NCBI RefSeq assembly: GCF_004348825.1
Contig: NZ_SMJU01000004.1
Coordinates: forward strand, 62,818 to 126,817
Length of the DNA: 64,000 nucleotides
Reading direction: 5' to 3'
Origin: Arundinibacter roseus
GTDB lineage: Bacteria; Bacteroidota; Bacteroidia; Cytophagales; Spirosomataceae
Below the pieces are notes generated by a model. The model was not told where the DNA came from, searched no databases, and saw only the letters and a program-made list of their open reading frames with translations. Both the position numbers and the translations under genes were made by a program. Positions 28,954 through 38,198 of the stretch are shown piece by piece; position 1 is the first letter of the stretch, and every line of letters starts with the position of its first letter.

Positions 28954-30102
28954 ATGATCAATCGCTCCCTTTTTCTGATTTTCCTTTTAATTATTTGTAG
29001 CTCCCCGCTTTTTGCGCAAGCTATAACCGTCTTTGAAAATGGTGAAGCGGGCTACCGTTGTTTCCGGATTCCGGCAATTGTCAGTGCTCCTTCGGGAAAC
29101 TTGCTGGCCTTTGCCGAAGGGCGCCGGAACAACTGCGGAGATTTTGGTGATGTGGATGTGGTCATGAAAATCAGCACCGATCAGGGTAAATCCTGGGGAG
29201 AATTGAGGATTGTGGCCGAAAATCAGGATTTGCAGGCAGGAAATCCAGCTCCTGTTTTTGACTTTACAGATCCGAACTTTCCAGAAGGAAGACTTTTTTT
29301 GATTTACAATACAGGAAATGCTTCCGAGCAGAAGGTTCGGGAAGGGAAGGGCGTACGGGAAGTTTGGGTAAAAACGTCTGTGGATGAAGGTACAACCTGG
29401 TCCGAAGCCCAAAATATAACGACTTACGTGCATCGACCAAACAATCCATCGTTTGCATCAGCTTACACTTTTTCGGAAGATTGGCGCTCCTACGCCAATA
29501 CGCCCGGCCACGCCATTCAACTGACCAAAGGCAGGTATCGCGGACGTTTGCTGGTGCCGGCCAACCACTCGGTAGGGCCGCCCAAAGCCGATTTTACTGA
29601 TTATCGGGCGCACGCTTTTTTCTCGGACGATCATGGAAAAACATGGCAACTTTCTGACGAAATAGATTTCCTGGGCTCCAACGAAAGTACAGCGGCACAA
29701 CTTGCTAATGGTCAGGTGTTGATGAATATGAGAAATCAAATGGGAGAGCCCAAGTTCCGACTCGTGGCCAAAAGTAAAGATGGAGGGAAAACCTGGGGGA
29801 ATACGATTGTGGAGACCCAATTGCCCGATCCGGTTTGTGAGGGAAGTATATTGGCAGTTGGTACAAAAAGCGGGAAAAGATGCCTGCTATTCTCAAACCT
29901 AAACCATCAAAGTCTCCGACAAAATCTGACAATTTACCGCAGTGATGACCGCAAGGGCGAGTCCTGGAAGCGCTGTAAAACCGTGGAGGAAGGTTCAGCG
30001 GCTTACTCAGATTTGGTAGAAGTACAGCGCGGACTACCAGGGATTTTGTATGAAAAAGAGGAATACAGCAAGATTGTATTCCAGGCATTTGTTTTAGATT
30101 AA
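28954..30102 (+). CDS. Exo-alpha-sialidase (GH33)
   Basis: I start at ATG 28954, which gives a clear signal peptide (MINRSLFLIFLLIICSS...FAQ). An upstream in-frame start would read the terminator. The 382-residue protein has the FRIP motif (residues 37-40) whose arginine binds the sialate carboxylate, and four Asp-boxes of the S-x-D-x-G-x-x-W type: STDQGKSW, SVDEGTTW, SDDHGKTW and SKDGGKTW. It should fold as a six-bladed propeller releasing terminal sialic acid in the periplasm or at the surface. It is the first host gene after the prophage. Confidence 0.93.
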   Translation: MINRSLFLIFLLIICSSPLFAQAITVFENGEAGYRCFRIPAIVSAPSGNLLAFAEGRRNNCGDFGDVDVVMKISTDQGKSWGELRIVAENQDLQAGNPAPVFDFTDPNFPEGRLFLIYNTGNASEQKVREGKGVREVWVKTSVDEGTTWSEAQNITTYVHRPNNPSFASAYTFSEDWRSYANTPGHAIQLTKGRYRGRLLVPANHSVGPPKADFTDYRAHAFFSDDHGKTWQLSDEIDFLGSNESTAAQLANGQVLMNMRNQMGEPKFRLVAKSKDGGKTWGNTIVETQLPDPVCEGSILAVGTKSGKRCLLFSNLNHQSLRQNLTIYRSDDRKGESWKRCKTVEEGSAAYSDLVEVQRGLPGILYEKEEYSKIVFQAFVLD

Positions 30103-30242
30103 ACCTGATTTTTAGAATAAAATTCATGCATAAAATATGACAGGTAAGGAATGAAAAAAGTATCGTTTGTGTTTTAAAAGTCTATAATGTTACTAGATTA
30201 ATAGAAACAATATTTTTCATAACTAACCAAAACAGTACATAT

Positions 30243-30878
30243 ATGTCACTTCGATTAGGCGATATCGCACCGGATTTCGAGGCCAATACTACACAGGGCC
30301 CCATTAAGTTTCATGATTGGCTGGGAGATAGCTGGGGACTGCTGTTCTCGCATCCTGCCGATTTTACGCCTGTTTGTACCACCGAACTAGGAAAAACCGC
30401 TTTGCTCAAAGGTGAATTTGAGAAAAAAGGCGTGAAGGTAATTGCCGTAAGCGTAGATGATCTTGAATCTCACAACCGCTGGATTCCGGACATTAATGAG
30501 GTCAATAACGTGGAAATGAACTTTCCAATAATTGCTGATGAAGGCCGGAAAGTTGCCGAATTATACGATATGATCCATCCCAATGCCAGCGAAAAGGCAA
30601 CCGTTCGCTCGGTGTTTATTATCGGCCCAGATAAGAAAATCAAACTTATGTTGGTTTATCCAGCGTCTACGGGTCGCAATTTTACCGAGATTCTCCGCGT
30701 CATTGATTCATTGCAGCTAACCGCCAATCACTCGGTAGCTACACCCGCTGACTGGCAGGATGGCGACGATGTAATCGTGGTGCCGGCAATCAGCACCGAA
30801 GATGCGAAGGTGAAATTTACCAAAGGTATCCGCATCGTGAAGCCGTACCTGCGCTATACGCCACAACCCAATAAATAA
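30243..30878 (+). CDS. 1-Cys peroxiredoxin (Prx6 family)
   Basis: The 211-residue protein has the peroxidatic cysteine in HPADFTPVCTTELG (C45) and the Prx6-type C-terminal domain (ending KGIRIVKPYLRYTPQP), with no second resolving cysteine in the usual place. It reduces hydroperoxides in the cytoplasm. Length is normal. A terminator follows at 30900. Confidence 0.93.
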   Translation: MSLRLGDIAPDFEANTTQGPIKFHDWLGDSWGLLFSHPADFTPVCTTELGKTALLKGEFEKKGVKVIAVSVDDLESHNRWIPDINEVNNVEMNFPIIADEGRKVAELYDMIHPNASEKATVRSVFIIGPDKKIKLMLVYPASTGRNFTEILRVIDSLQLTANHSVATPADWQDGDDVIVVPAISTEDAKVKFTKGIRIVKPYLRYTPQPNK

Positions 30879-30899
30879 CCTGACTTATTGGTACGTTAC

Positions 30900-30929
30900 A
30901 AAAGCCTTTCCTTATGGATCGGCTTTTTT
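30900..30929 (+). terminator. Terminator of the peroxiredoxin gene
   Basis: AAAAGCC and GGCTTTTTTT (30899-30905/30921-30929) form a 7-bp stem followed by a T-run on the plus strand. Confidence 0.75.
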
Positions 30930-30946
30930 TCTATTTTTGCGTTGCT

Positions 30947-31759
30947 ATGCCACCACGTAAAAAACGCAAAGGTTTACTACTCACTCACGCTACCGATAGA
31001 AAACCACTTCCGCCAAAAGGCTGGGTGATTTTGGGCGGTGTTGTACTTTTTGTCCTGCTGGTGATTGGCTGGATGAGGTACAAAAATGAAAATCAATGGA
31101 CCTACGTGCAGCGCTTTGGCATTCGGCTACCTCTGCGCTATGGCATTCATGGCATAGATGTTTCGCATCACAATGCCCGCATTCAGTGGGACAAACTCAA
31201 AGCTGCAAAAGCCGAAAATGTGCGGATGGATTTTGTGTATATCAAAGCCACCGAAGGCGCTACGCACCTCGACCGACAGTTTGACCGCAACTGGCGCGAG
31301 GCCAAACGAGTCGGAATTCGGCGTGGTGCTTATCATTTTTACAATCCCAGGGTATATTCTGATCAACAGGCGGCCCATTTTATCAAGCGGGTTGTCATGG
31401 AGCCGGGCGATTTGCCACCCGTTTTGGATCTGGAAATTGAGGCTGGAAAGCCCGCGGAAATCATTATTAAAGGGGTAGCAAACTGGCTTACAATTGTTGA
31501 AAAGCACTACGGTATTCGTCCTGTTATTTATACGAATGAGCATTTTTATAAAAAGTTTATTGCCGGAAATTTCGACGAATATCCGCTTTGGCTGGCCGGT
31601 TATTCTCGTACCCAAATCGACGATTTGTCCGAAAACTCCAATGTGCTGCTATGGCAACATAGCGAAAAAGGATACGTTGACGGCATCAAGGGATTTGTCG
31701 ATTTTAACGTTTTTTTGCACGATGACGAAACCTGGCAAAGGGTCGGTTCGCCAGAATAA
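30947..31759 (+). CDS. GH25 lysozyme (muramidase), membrane-anchored
   Basis: I choose ATG 30947 (MPPRKKRKG) because the upstream ATG at 30914 lies in the preceding terminator. The 270-residue protein has a basic N-terminus, a transmembrane segment near 25-45 (WVILGGVVLFVLLVIGWM) and a GH25 domain. Signature pieces are HGIDVSHHNARIQW, FVYIKATEGATHLD, YHFYNP, and the catalytic PVLDLEIE. It cleaves the beta-1,4 bond between N-acetylmuramic acid and N-acetylglucosamine, presumably for wall turnover. Confidence 0.9.
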   Translation: MPPRKKRKGLLLTHATDRKPLPPKGWVILGGVVLFVLLVIGWMRYKNENQWTYVQRFGIRLPLRYGIHGIDVSHHNARIQWDKLKAAKAENVRMDFVYIKATEGATHLDRQFDRNWREAKRVGIRRGAYHFYNPRVYSDQQAAHFIKRVVMEPGDLPPVLDLEIEAGKPAEIIIKGVANWLTIVEKHYGIRPVIYTNEHFYKKFIAGNFDEYPLWLAGYSRTQIDDLSENSNVLLWQHSEKGYVDGIKGFVDFNVFLHDDETWQRVGSPE

Positions 31760-31783
31760 TGATAGCTGTGCATTTTACAAAGA

Positions 31784-32572
31784 ATGATTATGGAAGAAAA
31801 TCAAAGCGAATCGACTCGGCTCAATAAATTTATTAGTGAAACCGGCTTTTGCTCCCGACGCGAGGCCGATAAACTTATTGCCGATGGCCACGTTCAACTC
31901 AATGGCCGCACCGCCGTGCTTGGCGACCGCGCATCGGTTCAGGATGAAGTGCTCGTTCGGGGAAAGCAGATTCGGGCGACTAATAAAGACAAAGCTGTTT
32001 ATATTGCCTTTCATAAACCCGTTGGCATTACCTGCACAACTGAGCGACATATTCCCGGCAACATTATAGATTATATCAAGCATCCCGAACGAGTTTTTCC
32101 GATTGGTCGTCTCGACAAACCTTCCGAAGGTTTGATTTTCCTGACGAGCAATGGGGATATTGTGAATAAAATTTTACGGGCTGGGAATAGGCATGAAAAA
32201 GAATACGAAGTAGCGGTGGATCGACCGATTGCGCCTGAGTTTTTACATAAAATGCAAAATGGTGTGCCAATTTTGGGTACAATTACTCAAAAATGTGTGG
32301 TTAGAAAAAAAAGTAAGTACATCTTTACAATTATTCTGACACAGGGATTGAACCGGCAAATTCGCCGGATGTGCAGCTATTTGGGGTATTCGGTTACTCG
32401 CCTGAAACGAGTACGAATCATGAATGTGACGCTCGATGGACTTGCGGCAGGGAAATGGCGAAACCTGACCGAACAGGAAATGACGATCATTCATGGGTTG
32501 GTTGCAGATTCTACCAAAACGGAAGAAGCCTCCCGATTGAATCACCTGTCTGCCGAAGAGGATTACAATTAA
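31784..32572 (+). CDS. rluF: 23S rRNA pseudouridine synthase RluF
   Basis: The 262-residue protein has an N-terminal S4 RNA-binding domain (LNKFISETGFCSRREADKLIADG) and the RsuA/RluB-family catalytic domain with GRLDKPSEGLIFLTSNGD, where the aspartate is the catalytic base. It then has NKILRAGNRHEKEYEV, the diagnostic RluF run. It modifies 23S rRNA (position 2604 in E. coli numbering). A second ATG at 31790 is equally possible. It is followed by the CPA2 antiporter. Confidence 0.9.
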   Translation: MIMEENQSESTRLNKFISETGFCSRREADKLIADGHVQLNGRTAVLGDRASVQDEVLVRGKQIRATNKDKAVYIAFHKPVGITCTTERHIPGNIIDYIKHPERVFPIGRLDKPSEGLIFLTSNGDIVNKILRAGNRHEKEYEVAVDRPIAPEFLHKMQNGVPILGTITQKCVVRKKSKYIFTIILTQGLNRQIRRMCSYLGYSVTRLKRVRIMNVTLDGLAAGKWRNLTEQEMTIIHGLVADSTKTEEASRLNHLSAEEDYN

Positions 32573-32599
32573 TAGATATTTTCAAATACATTTTGCCCG

Positions 32600-33784
32600 A
32601 TGGAGCTGCATATACTTGTCAATATTTTTATACTTCTAGCTGCCACCGTAGTAGTTGTATATATATGTAATTTTTTCAAAATTCCGCACCTGATCGGGTA
32701 CTTGTTTAGCGGAATATTGCTAAGCCCCAAAACCCTTAATCTGGTCGATGAGGCCACCGAGGTGGAAGCTTATGCCGAAATCGGGGTGATTTTACTGCTG
32801 TTTAGTGTAGGGCTGGAATTTTCGTTTTCTAATCTTAGGAAAATACAACGCTATGTTCTTTTAGGTGGTTTTTTGCAGGTAATACTTACGATTTTGGTCA
32901 CTACCGTCCTAATCGTTTTAATGGGTAGATCATTGAATCAGAGTATTTTCTGGGGGTTCGTTACTTGTTTGAGCAGTACGGCAATTGTCGTAAAGACGAT
33001 GCAGGATAAATTCCAATTGAATACACCTCACGGAAAAGTGATACTAGCGATGTTACTTTTTCAGGATATAGTAATTGTTCCACTCATGCTACTTACCCCG
33101 ATTCTCGCGGGAAAAGGGGATAATCCACTGCTTCAAATCGGGCTGCTCCTGCTAAAACTGGCAAGCATGGGCCTGCTTGCCTGGCTTCTAGCAAAGTACA
33201 TCATCCCGCGCTATTTCAAGTACATTATGAAACTGCAAAGTCAGGAAATATTCCTGCTTTCTACTATCGTCATTATTTTAGGAATCGCCCTTTTCACTGC
33301 TCAACTTGGTCTTTCACTGGCCTTGGGAGCATTTGTTGCGGGTCTGATTGTGGCCGAAACGGACTACAACAAAATGGCAATTTCGTGTTTTGTGCCTTTT
33401 CGTTACCTCTTTATCAGCTTCTTTTTCATTTCCATGGGAATGTTGCTCGACTACCACATATTTTTAGAGCACCTGGACTTGATACTTTTCTGGTTCGTAT
33501 TTATCATTTTTGTAAAAACACTTGCAGGTTTTTTAGCATCTATTGCGCTCAAAGTAACCCGTCGAACAGCTCTAGCTGTGGGCTTGTCAATTGCTCAAAT
33601 CGGGGAATTCTCATTTGTGTTGTCCAAATCAGGTTTGGAATATGGACTTATTTCAGAAACCAATTATCAGATATTCCTGTCGGTTTCCATCCTGACCATG
33701 ATTCTGACGCCGTTCATCCTGAATAATCTTGACGCACTGTTAAACAAATTCGCAAAACTATCATGGCTGAAAGCAACAAACTGA
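32600..33784 (+). CDS. CPA2 cation/proton antiporter (KefB-like)
   Basis: The 394-residue protein has about 12 hydrophobic segments and ends without a cytoplasmic TrkA-N domain. Segments characteristic of the Na/H exchanger family (PF00999) include PHLIGYLFSGILLSP, AEIGVILLLFSVGLEFSF, CLSSTAIVVKTMQDK, and ALGAFVAGLIVAETD. It moves cations (K+ or Na+) against protons. Its last 22 bp overlap the start of the glutaredoxin-like gene, so they are cotranslated. Confidence 0.9.
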   Translation: MELHILVNIFILLAATVVVVYICNFFKIPHLIGYLFSGILLSPKTLNLVDEATEVEAYAEIGVILLLFSVGLEFSFSNLRKIQRYVLLGGFLQVILTILVTTVLIVLMGRSLNQSIFWGFVTCLSSTAIVVKTMQDKFQLNTPHGKVILAMLLFQDIVIVPLMLLTPILAGKGDNPLLQIGLLLLKLASMGLLAWLLAKYIIPRYFKYIMKLQSQEIFLLSTIVIILGIALFTAQLGLSLALGAFVAGLIVAETDYNKMAISCFVPFRYLFISFFFISMGMLLDYHIFLEHLDLILFWFVFIIFVKTLAGFLASIALKVTRRTALAVGLSIAQIGEFSFVLSKSGLEYGLISETNYQIFLSVSILTMILTPFILNNLDALLNKFAKLSWLKATN

Positions 33785-34023
33785 AAATATTTGGTACCGG
33801 ATGGTGCCCAAAATCCGCAATCTTAGCCAACCACTTGCAGGCTGAATGGATTGATTTTGAGTTTCTAAATGTGGAAACTGATGCGCAGGCCGAACAAACC
33901 GTTCGAAATTTGTATCAGGGTGAATTGAAATTTCCAACCGTTATGTTTGAAGAAAAACACCTCAAAAATCCGACGATTTTGGAGCTCAACAAATTTTTGA
34001 AAGAAAATAATATTGACGAATAA
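33763..34023 (+). CDS. Glutaredoxin-like thioredoxin-fold protein
   Basis: The 86-residue protein has an N-terminal FGTGWCPKSAILAN with a CPxS-type (monothiol) active site and a predicted beta-alpha-beta fold. The cis-proline segment KFPTVMFEE fits a glutaredoxin/NrdH-like domain. It overlaps the antiporter gene by 22 bp and precedes the thioesterase gene. A redox link to the antiporter is an inference from the overlap. Confidence 0.8.
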   Translation: MAESNKLKIFGTGWCPKSAILANHLQAEWIDFEFLNVETDAQAEQTVRNLYQGELKFPTVMFEEKHLKNPTILELNKFLKENNIDE

Positions 34024-34046
34024 AACGCCCCCAAACCCCTGATTCC

Positions 34047-34901
34047 ATGGATAATGTACACGAACTGATTGATTTGCTGAACCTCGAAAAAATTGAGGAG
34101 AATATTTACCGGGGTGAAAATTATCAGGCACCGTGGAAACGTGTTTTTGGGGGACAAGTGCTGGCGCAGGCCCTGCACGCCTGCTACCAAACTGTGCCCG
34201 AAGGTCGGTTGGTACACTCCATGCATGCCTATTTTATTTTGGCAGGAGACATCGGTCAGCCAATTATTTACGATGTTGACCGTATCCGCGACGGCGGAAG
34301 TTTTACTACTCGCAGAGTTGTAGCCATTCAAAAAGGAACCCCCATTTTTAGCATGGGTGCATCATTTCAGTCTGTTCAGGAAGGCCTTGACCATCAGATT
34401 AGTATGCCCAATGTACCGCCACCGGATATGCTGATTTCGGATGAAAAATTAGCCGAGGTTTTTAAAGAAGCTGCTCCTGAGATTTACCGAAGCCTGGCGT
34501 TTCCCCGACCGCTGGAATTTCGTCCAGTTGAAAAATTGAACCCGTTGGCAGGAAAGGACTACCCGCCGTATCGACACGTATGGATCAAAGCCAAAAATCC
34601 CCTGCCGGACGACATTCGGTTGCATCAAACCATTTTGGCCTATGCGTCTGACTACAATTTGCTCACTACCGCCACGCTTCCACACTGGGGAAAGGTCATG
34701 CCTAACGAACTTTTTCTCGCAAGTCTCGACCACGCCATGTGGTTTCATCGCTCCTTTCGAATTGACGAGTGGTTACTTTATGCACTCGATAGTCCGAGTG
34801 CTTCCAACGCTCGTGGATTTACGAGAGGTAATGTTTTCAGTCAGGATGGTCAGTTGGTAGCTTCGGTTGTGCAGGAAGGGCTTATTCGTAAAAGAGATTA
34901 G
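34047..34901 (+). CDS. tesB: Acyl-CoA thioesterase II (TesB)
   Basis: The 284-residue protein is a double hotdog thioesterase. It begins with DLLNLEKIEENIYRGENY, then VFGGQVLAQAL, HSMHAYFILAGD, DGGSFTTRRV, and a C-terminal LDHAMWFHRSFRIDEWLLYAL with the catalytic region, as in E. coli TesB. It hydrolyses acyl-CoAs to free fatty acids. Length is normal. Confidence 0.93.
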   Translation: MDNVHELIDLLNLEKIEENIYRGENYQAPWKRVFGGQVLAQALHACYQTVPEGRLVHSMHAYFILAGDIGQPIIYDVDRIRDGGSFTTRRVVAIQKGTPIFSMGASFQSVQEGLDHQISMPNVPPPDMLISDEKLAEVFKEAAPEIYRSLAFPRPLEFRPVEKLNPLAGKDYPPYRHVWIKAKNPLPDDIRLHQTILAYASDYNLLTTATLPHWGKVMPNELFLASLDHAMWFHRSFRIDEWLLYALDSPSASNARGFTRGNVFSQDGQLVASVVQEGLIRKRD

Positions 34902-34912
34902 AATGGATAGTC

Positions 34913-34981
34913 AGTTAACCATTAAGGAATTAAGAATTTAAGTTGAATACTTAATGTACCTTAACCCCTTAATGGTTAACT
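34913..34981. repeat. 69-bp inverted-repeat element between tesB and a DinB gene
   Basis: AGTTAACCATTAAGG (34913-34927) and CCTTAATGGTTAACT (34967-34981) are exact complements around a 39-base loop that repeats TTAAG/CTTAA words. The element lies between convergent genes, so it may serve as a bidirectional terminator. It may also be a small repetitive (REP-like or MITE-like) element. Only one copy is in the window. Confidence 0.6.
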
Positions 34982-34982
34982 A

Positions 34983-35474
34983 TCAAAGAATCAAGTCAGT
35001 TTTTGATACCCATTCAGGAGCGTCATTGGTTTCTTGTCTAAGAATTAAATTTAACTGCGCGGCGTGATGCTGCACATGACGCATGTTGTAAAGTGCTAAT
35101 TCTATGACCGAAAAATGCATCGTTTTTGATTGATTTGTCCAGATTTCGGCTGCTGTATCATGTGTTAGAGTAGCTACTAATTCACGACATTTTTTGCGAC
35201 AATAATTCACGTATTCCAGTAGCTCTGCTTTTGTGTAGGTTCGTTCAGGAAGTTGATCTTCAAATTCCGAAAATGTGAATGGTGCAGGTGGTATAAACTC
35301 TTCGGCTTTTCTTGTTAAATAATAATCTAAAAAGAAAAGACAATGAAACGCATTGTACCAAAATTTTTTGTCTGTGTCCCACACATCCGCAGGACACGCA
35401 AGGATTGCATTTTCCAGCATGTTAATACTTGCTCCAAACTGATTCCAGAGAAAATTGTACGGTTTTTCAGTCAT
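34983..35474 (-). CDS. DinB-family protein
   Basis: The 163-residue protein has the four-helix-bundle DinB/YfiT fold pattern: an N-terminal helix (FLWNQFGASINMLENAILAC), an early histidine in NAFHCLFFLDYYL, and the late pair NMRHVQHHAAQLNLIL, consistent with a three-histidine metal site. DinB proteins often act as thiol-dependent transferases, but the substrate is unknown. It converges on tesB across the inverted repeat. Confidence 0.85.
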   Translation of the reverse strand: MTEKPYNFLWNQFGASINMLENAILACPADVWDTDKKFWYNAFHCLFFLDYYLTRKAEEFIPPAPFTFSEFEDQLPERTYTKAELLEYVNYCRKKCRELVATLTHDTAAEIWTNQSKTMHFSVIELALYNMRHVQHHAAQLNLILRQETNDAPEWVSKTDLIL

Positions 35475-35478
35475 GATT

Positions 35479-36618
35479 CTACACTTTTACAAATACCTTT
35501 TTCTTCCATAAAAAATAGAGTAGTAACCACGCCAAAAGTAAACCTCCGAGCGTTTGAAATACCTCGTGCCAGGGTTCGGCAGCGTGAGAATATATTCCCG
35601 AAAATAACAAATACGAAGATCTATTAAAATCAAAAAAACGATAGGCAAGGTACATGACCAATGAATTCATGCCGATAACCCTGAAAAAGAATGACCATCG
35701 GATTAATCCCTTTATATCAATGATCCAATAAAAAAGAAGTAAAGCCAGCGAAGAAAGTCCAGCTGTAAGCAAGATAAAGGAGCTAGACCATAAATGCTTA
35801 TTGATAGGAAAAAGTAAATTCCAAAGCAAACCAAGGGTAATTCCTCCGGCTGCCATCAGCGCAAGTTTCTGCATTTTGGTGCGTATAGGTTGTGAACTCA
35901 GCAGCGTATCGCCCGCCAGACTCCCAAAAATAGCCAGGCAAACGGCGGGCAGTTGTGTAGTAAGTGCCAGTTCGTCGTAGGTTCCCTGCAAGAGCCTTCC
36001 GGGCATAAGGTGACGATCGAGCCAGCCTACAAGATTTCCCTCAAACGAAAAATCACCAGCACCAAAACCTGGAACAGGAATCAATAAAAGTGCCAGATAA
36101 TAAATTGTCAAAATTGACAATGCCCAATAAAAACGTTGGGCTTTTGAGAAGTTAAGGTAAAGCACCGCTGCAACCATCGTCGAAATACCAATGCGTCCCA
36201 ATACGCTGCCGAAGCGGATTTGTGCAGGATCAAAAGGATTGAGCGGCGCGTTTTTATACAAAATTCCAAGACAAATCAGCACCAACATGCGGCGGAATAC
36301 TTTGCCCAAGAGTTTGTTTTTAGAAAAACCTTTGGCTAATCCGTTACTGACACTAAACGGAAGTGAAACGCCCGCAAGAAAAATAAATAACGGGAAAATG
36401 AAGTCATAAAAAGCAAAACCGTGCCAGGGCGGATGTTCAAATTGTGCGGCCATTCCATCTATCCAGTTAATACCTGTTTTACCGCCCAAAAGCGCTATGA
36501 ACTGTCCTCCGCCAGCAATCATGAGCATGTCAAATCCTCGCAAAGCATCAATAGAAGCCAGTCGGGTGGGGGGCGCAAGGACTTCGACTGATGGAGATTC
36601 AACCGTTGTTTTTTCCAT
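35479..36618 (-). CDS. DUF5009/NagX-type membrane acyltransferase
   Basis: The 379-residue protein has about ten transmembrane spans and starts with the family pattern RLASIDALRGFDMLMIAGGG. It then has FYDFIFPLFIFLAGVSLPFSV, a region related to heparan-alpha-glucosaminide N-acetyltransferase (HGSNAT) and DUF5009 proteins. The family transfers acetyl groups onto amino sugars across the inner membrane (inferred from HGSNAT and NagX). It lies 65 bp downstream of the GH109-type gene and is probably transcribed with it. Confidence 0.88.
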   Translation of the reverse strand: MEKTTVESPSVEVLAPPTRLASIDALRGFDMLMIAGGGQFIALLGGKTGINWIDGMAAQFEHPPWHGFAFYDFIFPLFIFLAGVSLPFSVSNGLAKGFSKNKLLGKVFRRMLVLICLGILYKNAPLNPFDPAQIRFGSVLGRIGISTMVAAVLYLNFSKAQRFYWALSILTIYYLALLLIPVPGFGAGDFSFEGNLVGWLDRHLMPGRLLQGTYDELALTTQLPAVCLAIFGSLAGDTLLSSQPIRTKMQKLALMAAGGITLGLLWNLLFPINKHLWSSSFILLTAGLSSLALLLFYWIIDIKGLIRWSFFFRVIGMNSLVMYLAYRFFDFNRSSYLLFSGIYSHAAEPWHEVFQTLGGLLLAWLLLYFLWKKKVFVKV

Positions 36619-36682
36619 GGGAGAGAGTTTTGAAGGGTCTTGGGTAAAGGCTGTAACGTGTTATTAATAAGTTGGTTATGTC

Positions 36683-38071
36683 TCAGGATTTAACTTTTGT
36701 CGTTCCACCCTGCGCCATTGAAATATCCACCGGGCGGTTCGTTTTCCAGGCACCGGCTGTAAAATCGGGAATATCAACCGAAGCCGAGCGGTTACTGACC
36801 GATTGTTCTGTCAAAGGCGCAATGACGCTCCACGAAGCGGCGTCGTACACATCCTGATCCAGAGGAAGGCCATTGCGAAGGCAGTCGATAAGACGCCAAT
36901 CCATCAGGAAATCCATTCCGCCATGCCCACCCACTTTTTTTGCCAGTTCGCCAATGCGCTTGACAATTTCGGGTTGATATTTTTTTTCCAGTTCGGCATA
37001 TTCATCGGCAGACATCCATTCGTGGCCTTTTGAAATACGTCCTTTTTCCTGCGGACCTTCGAGCGGATATTTCTGTGCGGTTGCCTTTGTACCGCTAACT
37101 AAATGCAGACGCGAGTAGGGCCGGGGGGAAGACACATCGTGCTGCAACATAATGGTCTTGCCTTTGGCGGTTCGGATGGTAGTCGTATTCATGTTTCCCC
37201 GAAATGATTTTCCGGCAAAAGGAGCAAAATCAGCAGAAGTTGAGGCGAGTGTGTGCACGCGCGGAGTGAGCATAAAATCGGCGGTAGAAACGGACACCAG
37301 ATAGTCCATTTTATCCCCTCGATTAATATCCAAAATCTGCGCCACTGGACCCAAACCGTGGGTAGGATACAGGTTCCCGTTGCGTTGGTTTTCTTTCAAT
37401 CGCCAGAGGTCGTACCGTTTGGAGGTATCCAGAAATGAATCCAGAATATCATGAATATACGCGCCTTCTACATGCACGACTTCGCCAAAAAAGCCCTGTC
37501 GGGCCATGTTCAGGGTCAATAGTTCAAAAAAATCGTAGCAGCAGTTTTCCAGCATCATACAATGCTTCTTGGTGCGCTCGGAGGTCTCAACAAGCTTCCA
37601 GCAGTCCTCAGCAGTTGTGGCGGCCGGGATTTCAACGGCAACGTGTTTCCCCTGCTCCATGGCGTAAAGGGCCATGGGGGCGTGCAGATTCCAGGGTGTA
37701 CAAATATAAATCAGGTCAATGTCGGGCCGCTCGCATACCTTTTTCCATGCATCTGCGTGGCCCGAATAAGCCTCAGGTTGATGATTGGTGCCTTTGAATG
37801 CGTCGGCTGCCAGGGCCACACGTTCGGGCCGGATGTCACAAAGGGCTTTTACTTCGACATTTTCGAGATGGACAATCCGTTTCAAAGCCCCGGCGCCCCG
37901 GTTTCCAATGCCGAGATAGCCGATCCGAACCGTGTCGATTTTCGGCGCTGCATATCCGCACATATTAAAGGTCTGCACGTGCGGGATTGTTTTTTTGGGC
38001 GCAGCAGTGGCGGTAAAGCTGCTGCCGAGCATGCTTAGTCCGCTGATTTTCAGAAAGTCACGTTTTTTCAT
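36683..38071 (-). CDS. Gfo/Idh/MocA family glycosidase-type protein (GH109-like)
   Basis: The 462-residue protein starts MKKRDFLKISGLSMLGSS, resembling a TAT-type or lipoprotein-like signal. It has the Rossmann NAD-binding pattern VRIGYLGIGNRGAGALK and CDIRPERVALAADAFKG. The catalytic-region sequences IYICTPWNLHAPM and GKHVAVEIPAA are typical of GH109 alpha-N-acetylgalactosaminidases, which use a tightly bound NAD. YPTHGLGPVAQIL follows. It acts on glycans such as mucin-type O-glycans, in keeping with the neighbouring NagX-like gene. Confidence 0.85.
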   Translation of the reverse strand: MKKRDFLKISGLSMLGSSFTATAAPKKTIPHVQTFNMCGYAAPKIDTVRIGYLGIGNRGAGALKRIVHLENVEVKALCDIRPERVALAADAFKGTNHQPEAYSGHADAWKKVCERPDIDLIYICTPWNLHAPMALYAMEQGKHVAVEIPAATTAEDCWKLVETSERTKKHCMMLENCCYDFFELLTLNMARQGFFGEVVHVEGAYIHDILDSFLDTSKRYDLWRLKENQRNGNLYPTHGLGPVAQILDINRGDKMDYLVSVSTADFMLTPRVHTLASTSADFAPFAGKSFRGNMNTTTIRTAKGKTIMLQHDVSSPRPYSRLHLVSGTKATAQKYPLEGPQEKGRISKGHEWMSADEYAELEKKYQPEIVKRIGELAKKVGGHGGMDFLMDWRLIDCLRNGLPLDQDVYDAASWSVIAPLTEQSVSNRSASVDIPDFTAGAWKTNRPVDISMAQGGTTKVKS

Positions 38072-38198
38072 TTTTCGGGTAAAAAAAGGTTAGCAGGAGA
38101 ACGAGTTGTTCAAATACTACCTTTATTTGTCCAAAAAAGACTACCAACGTTCCTGCTTACTGATATTCTGTCGACCCAATCGCGGCAGAGTAAATACC

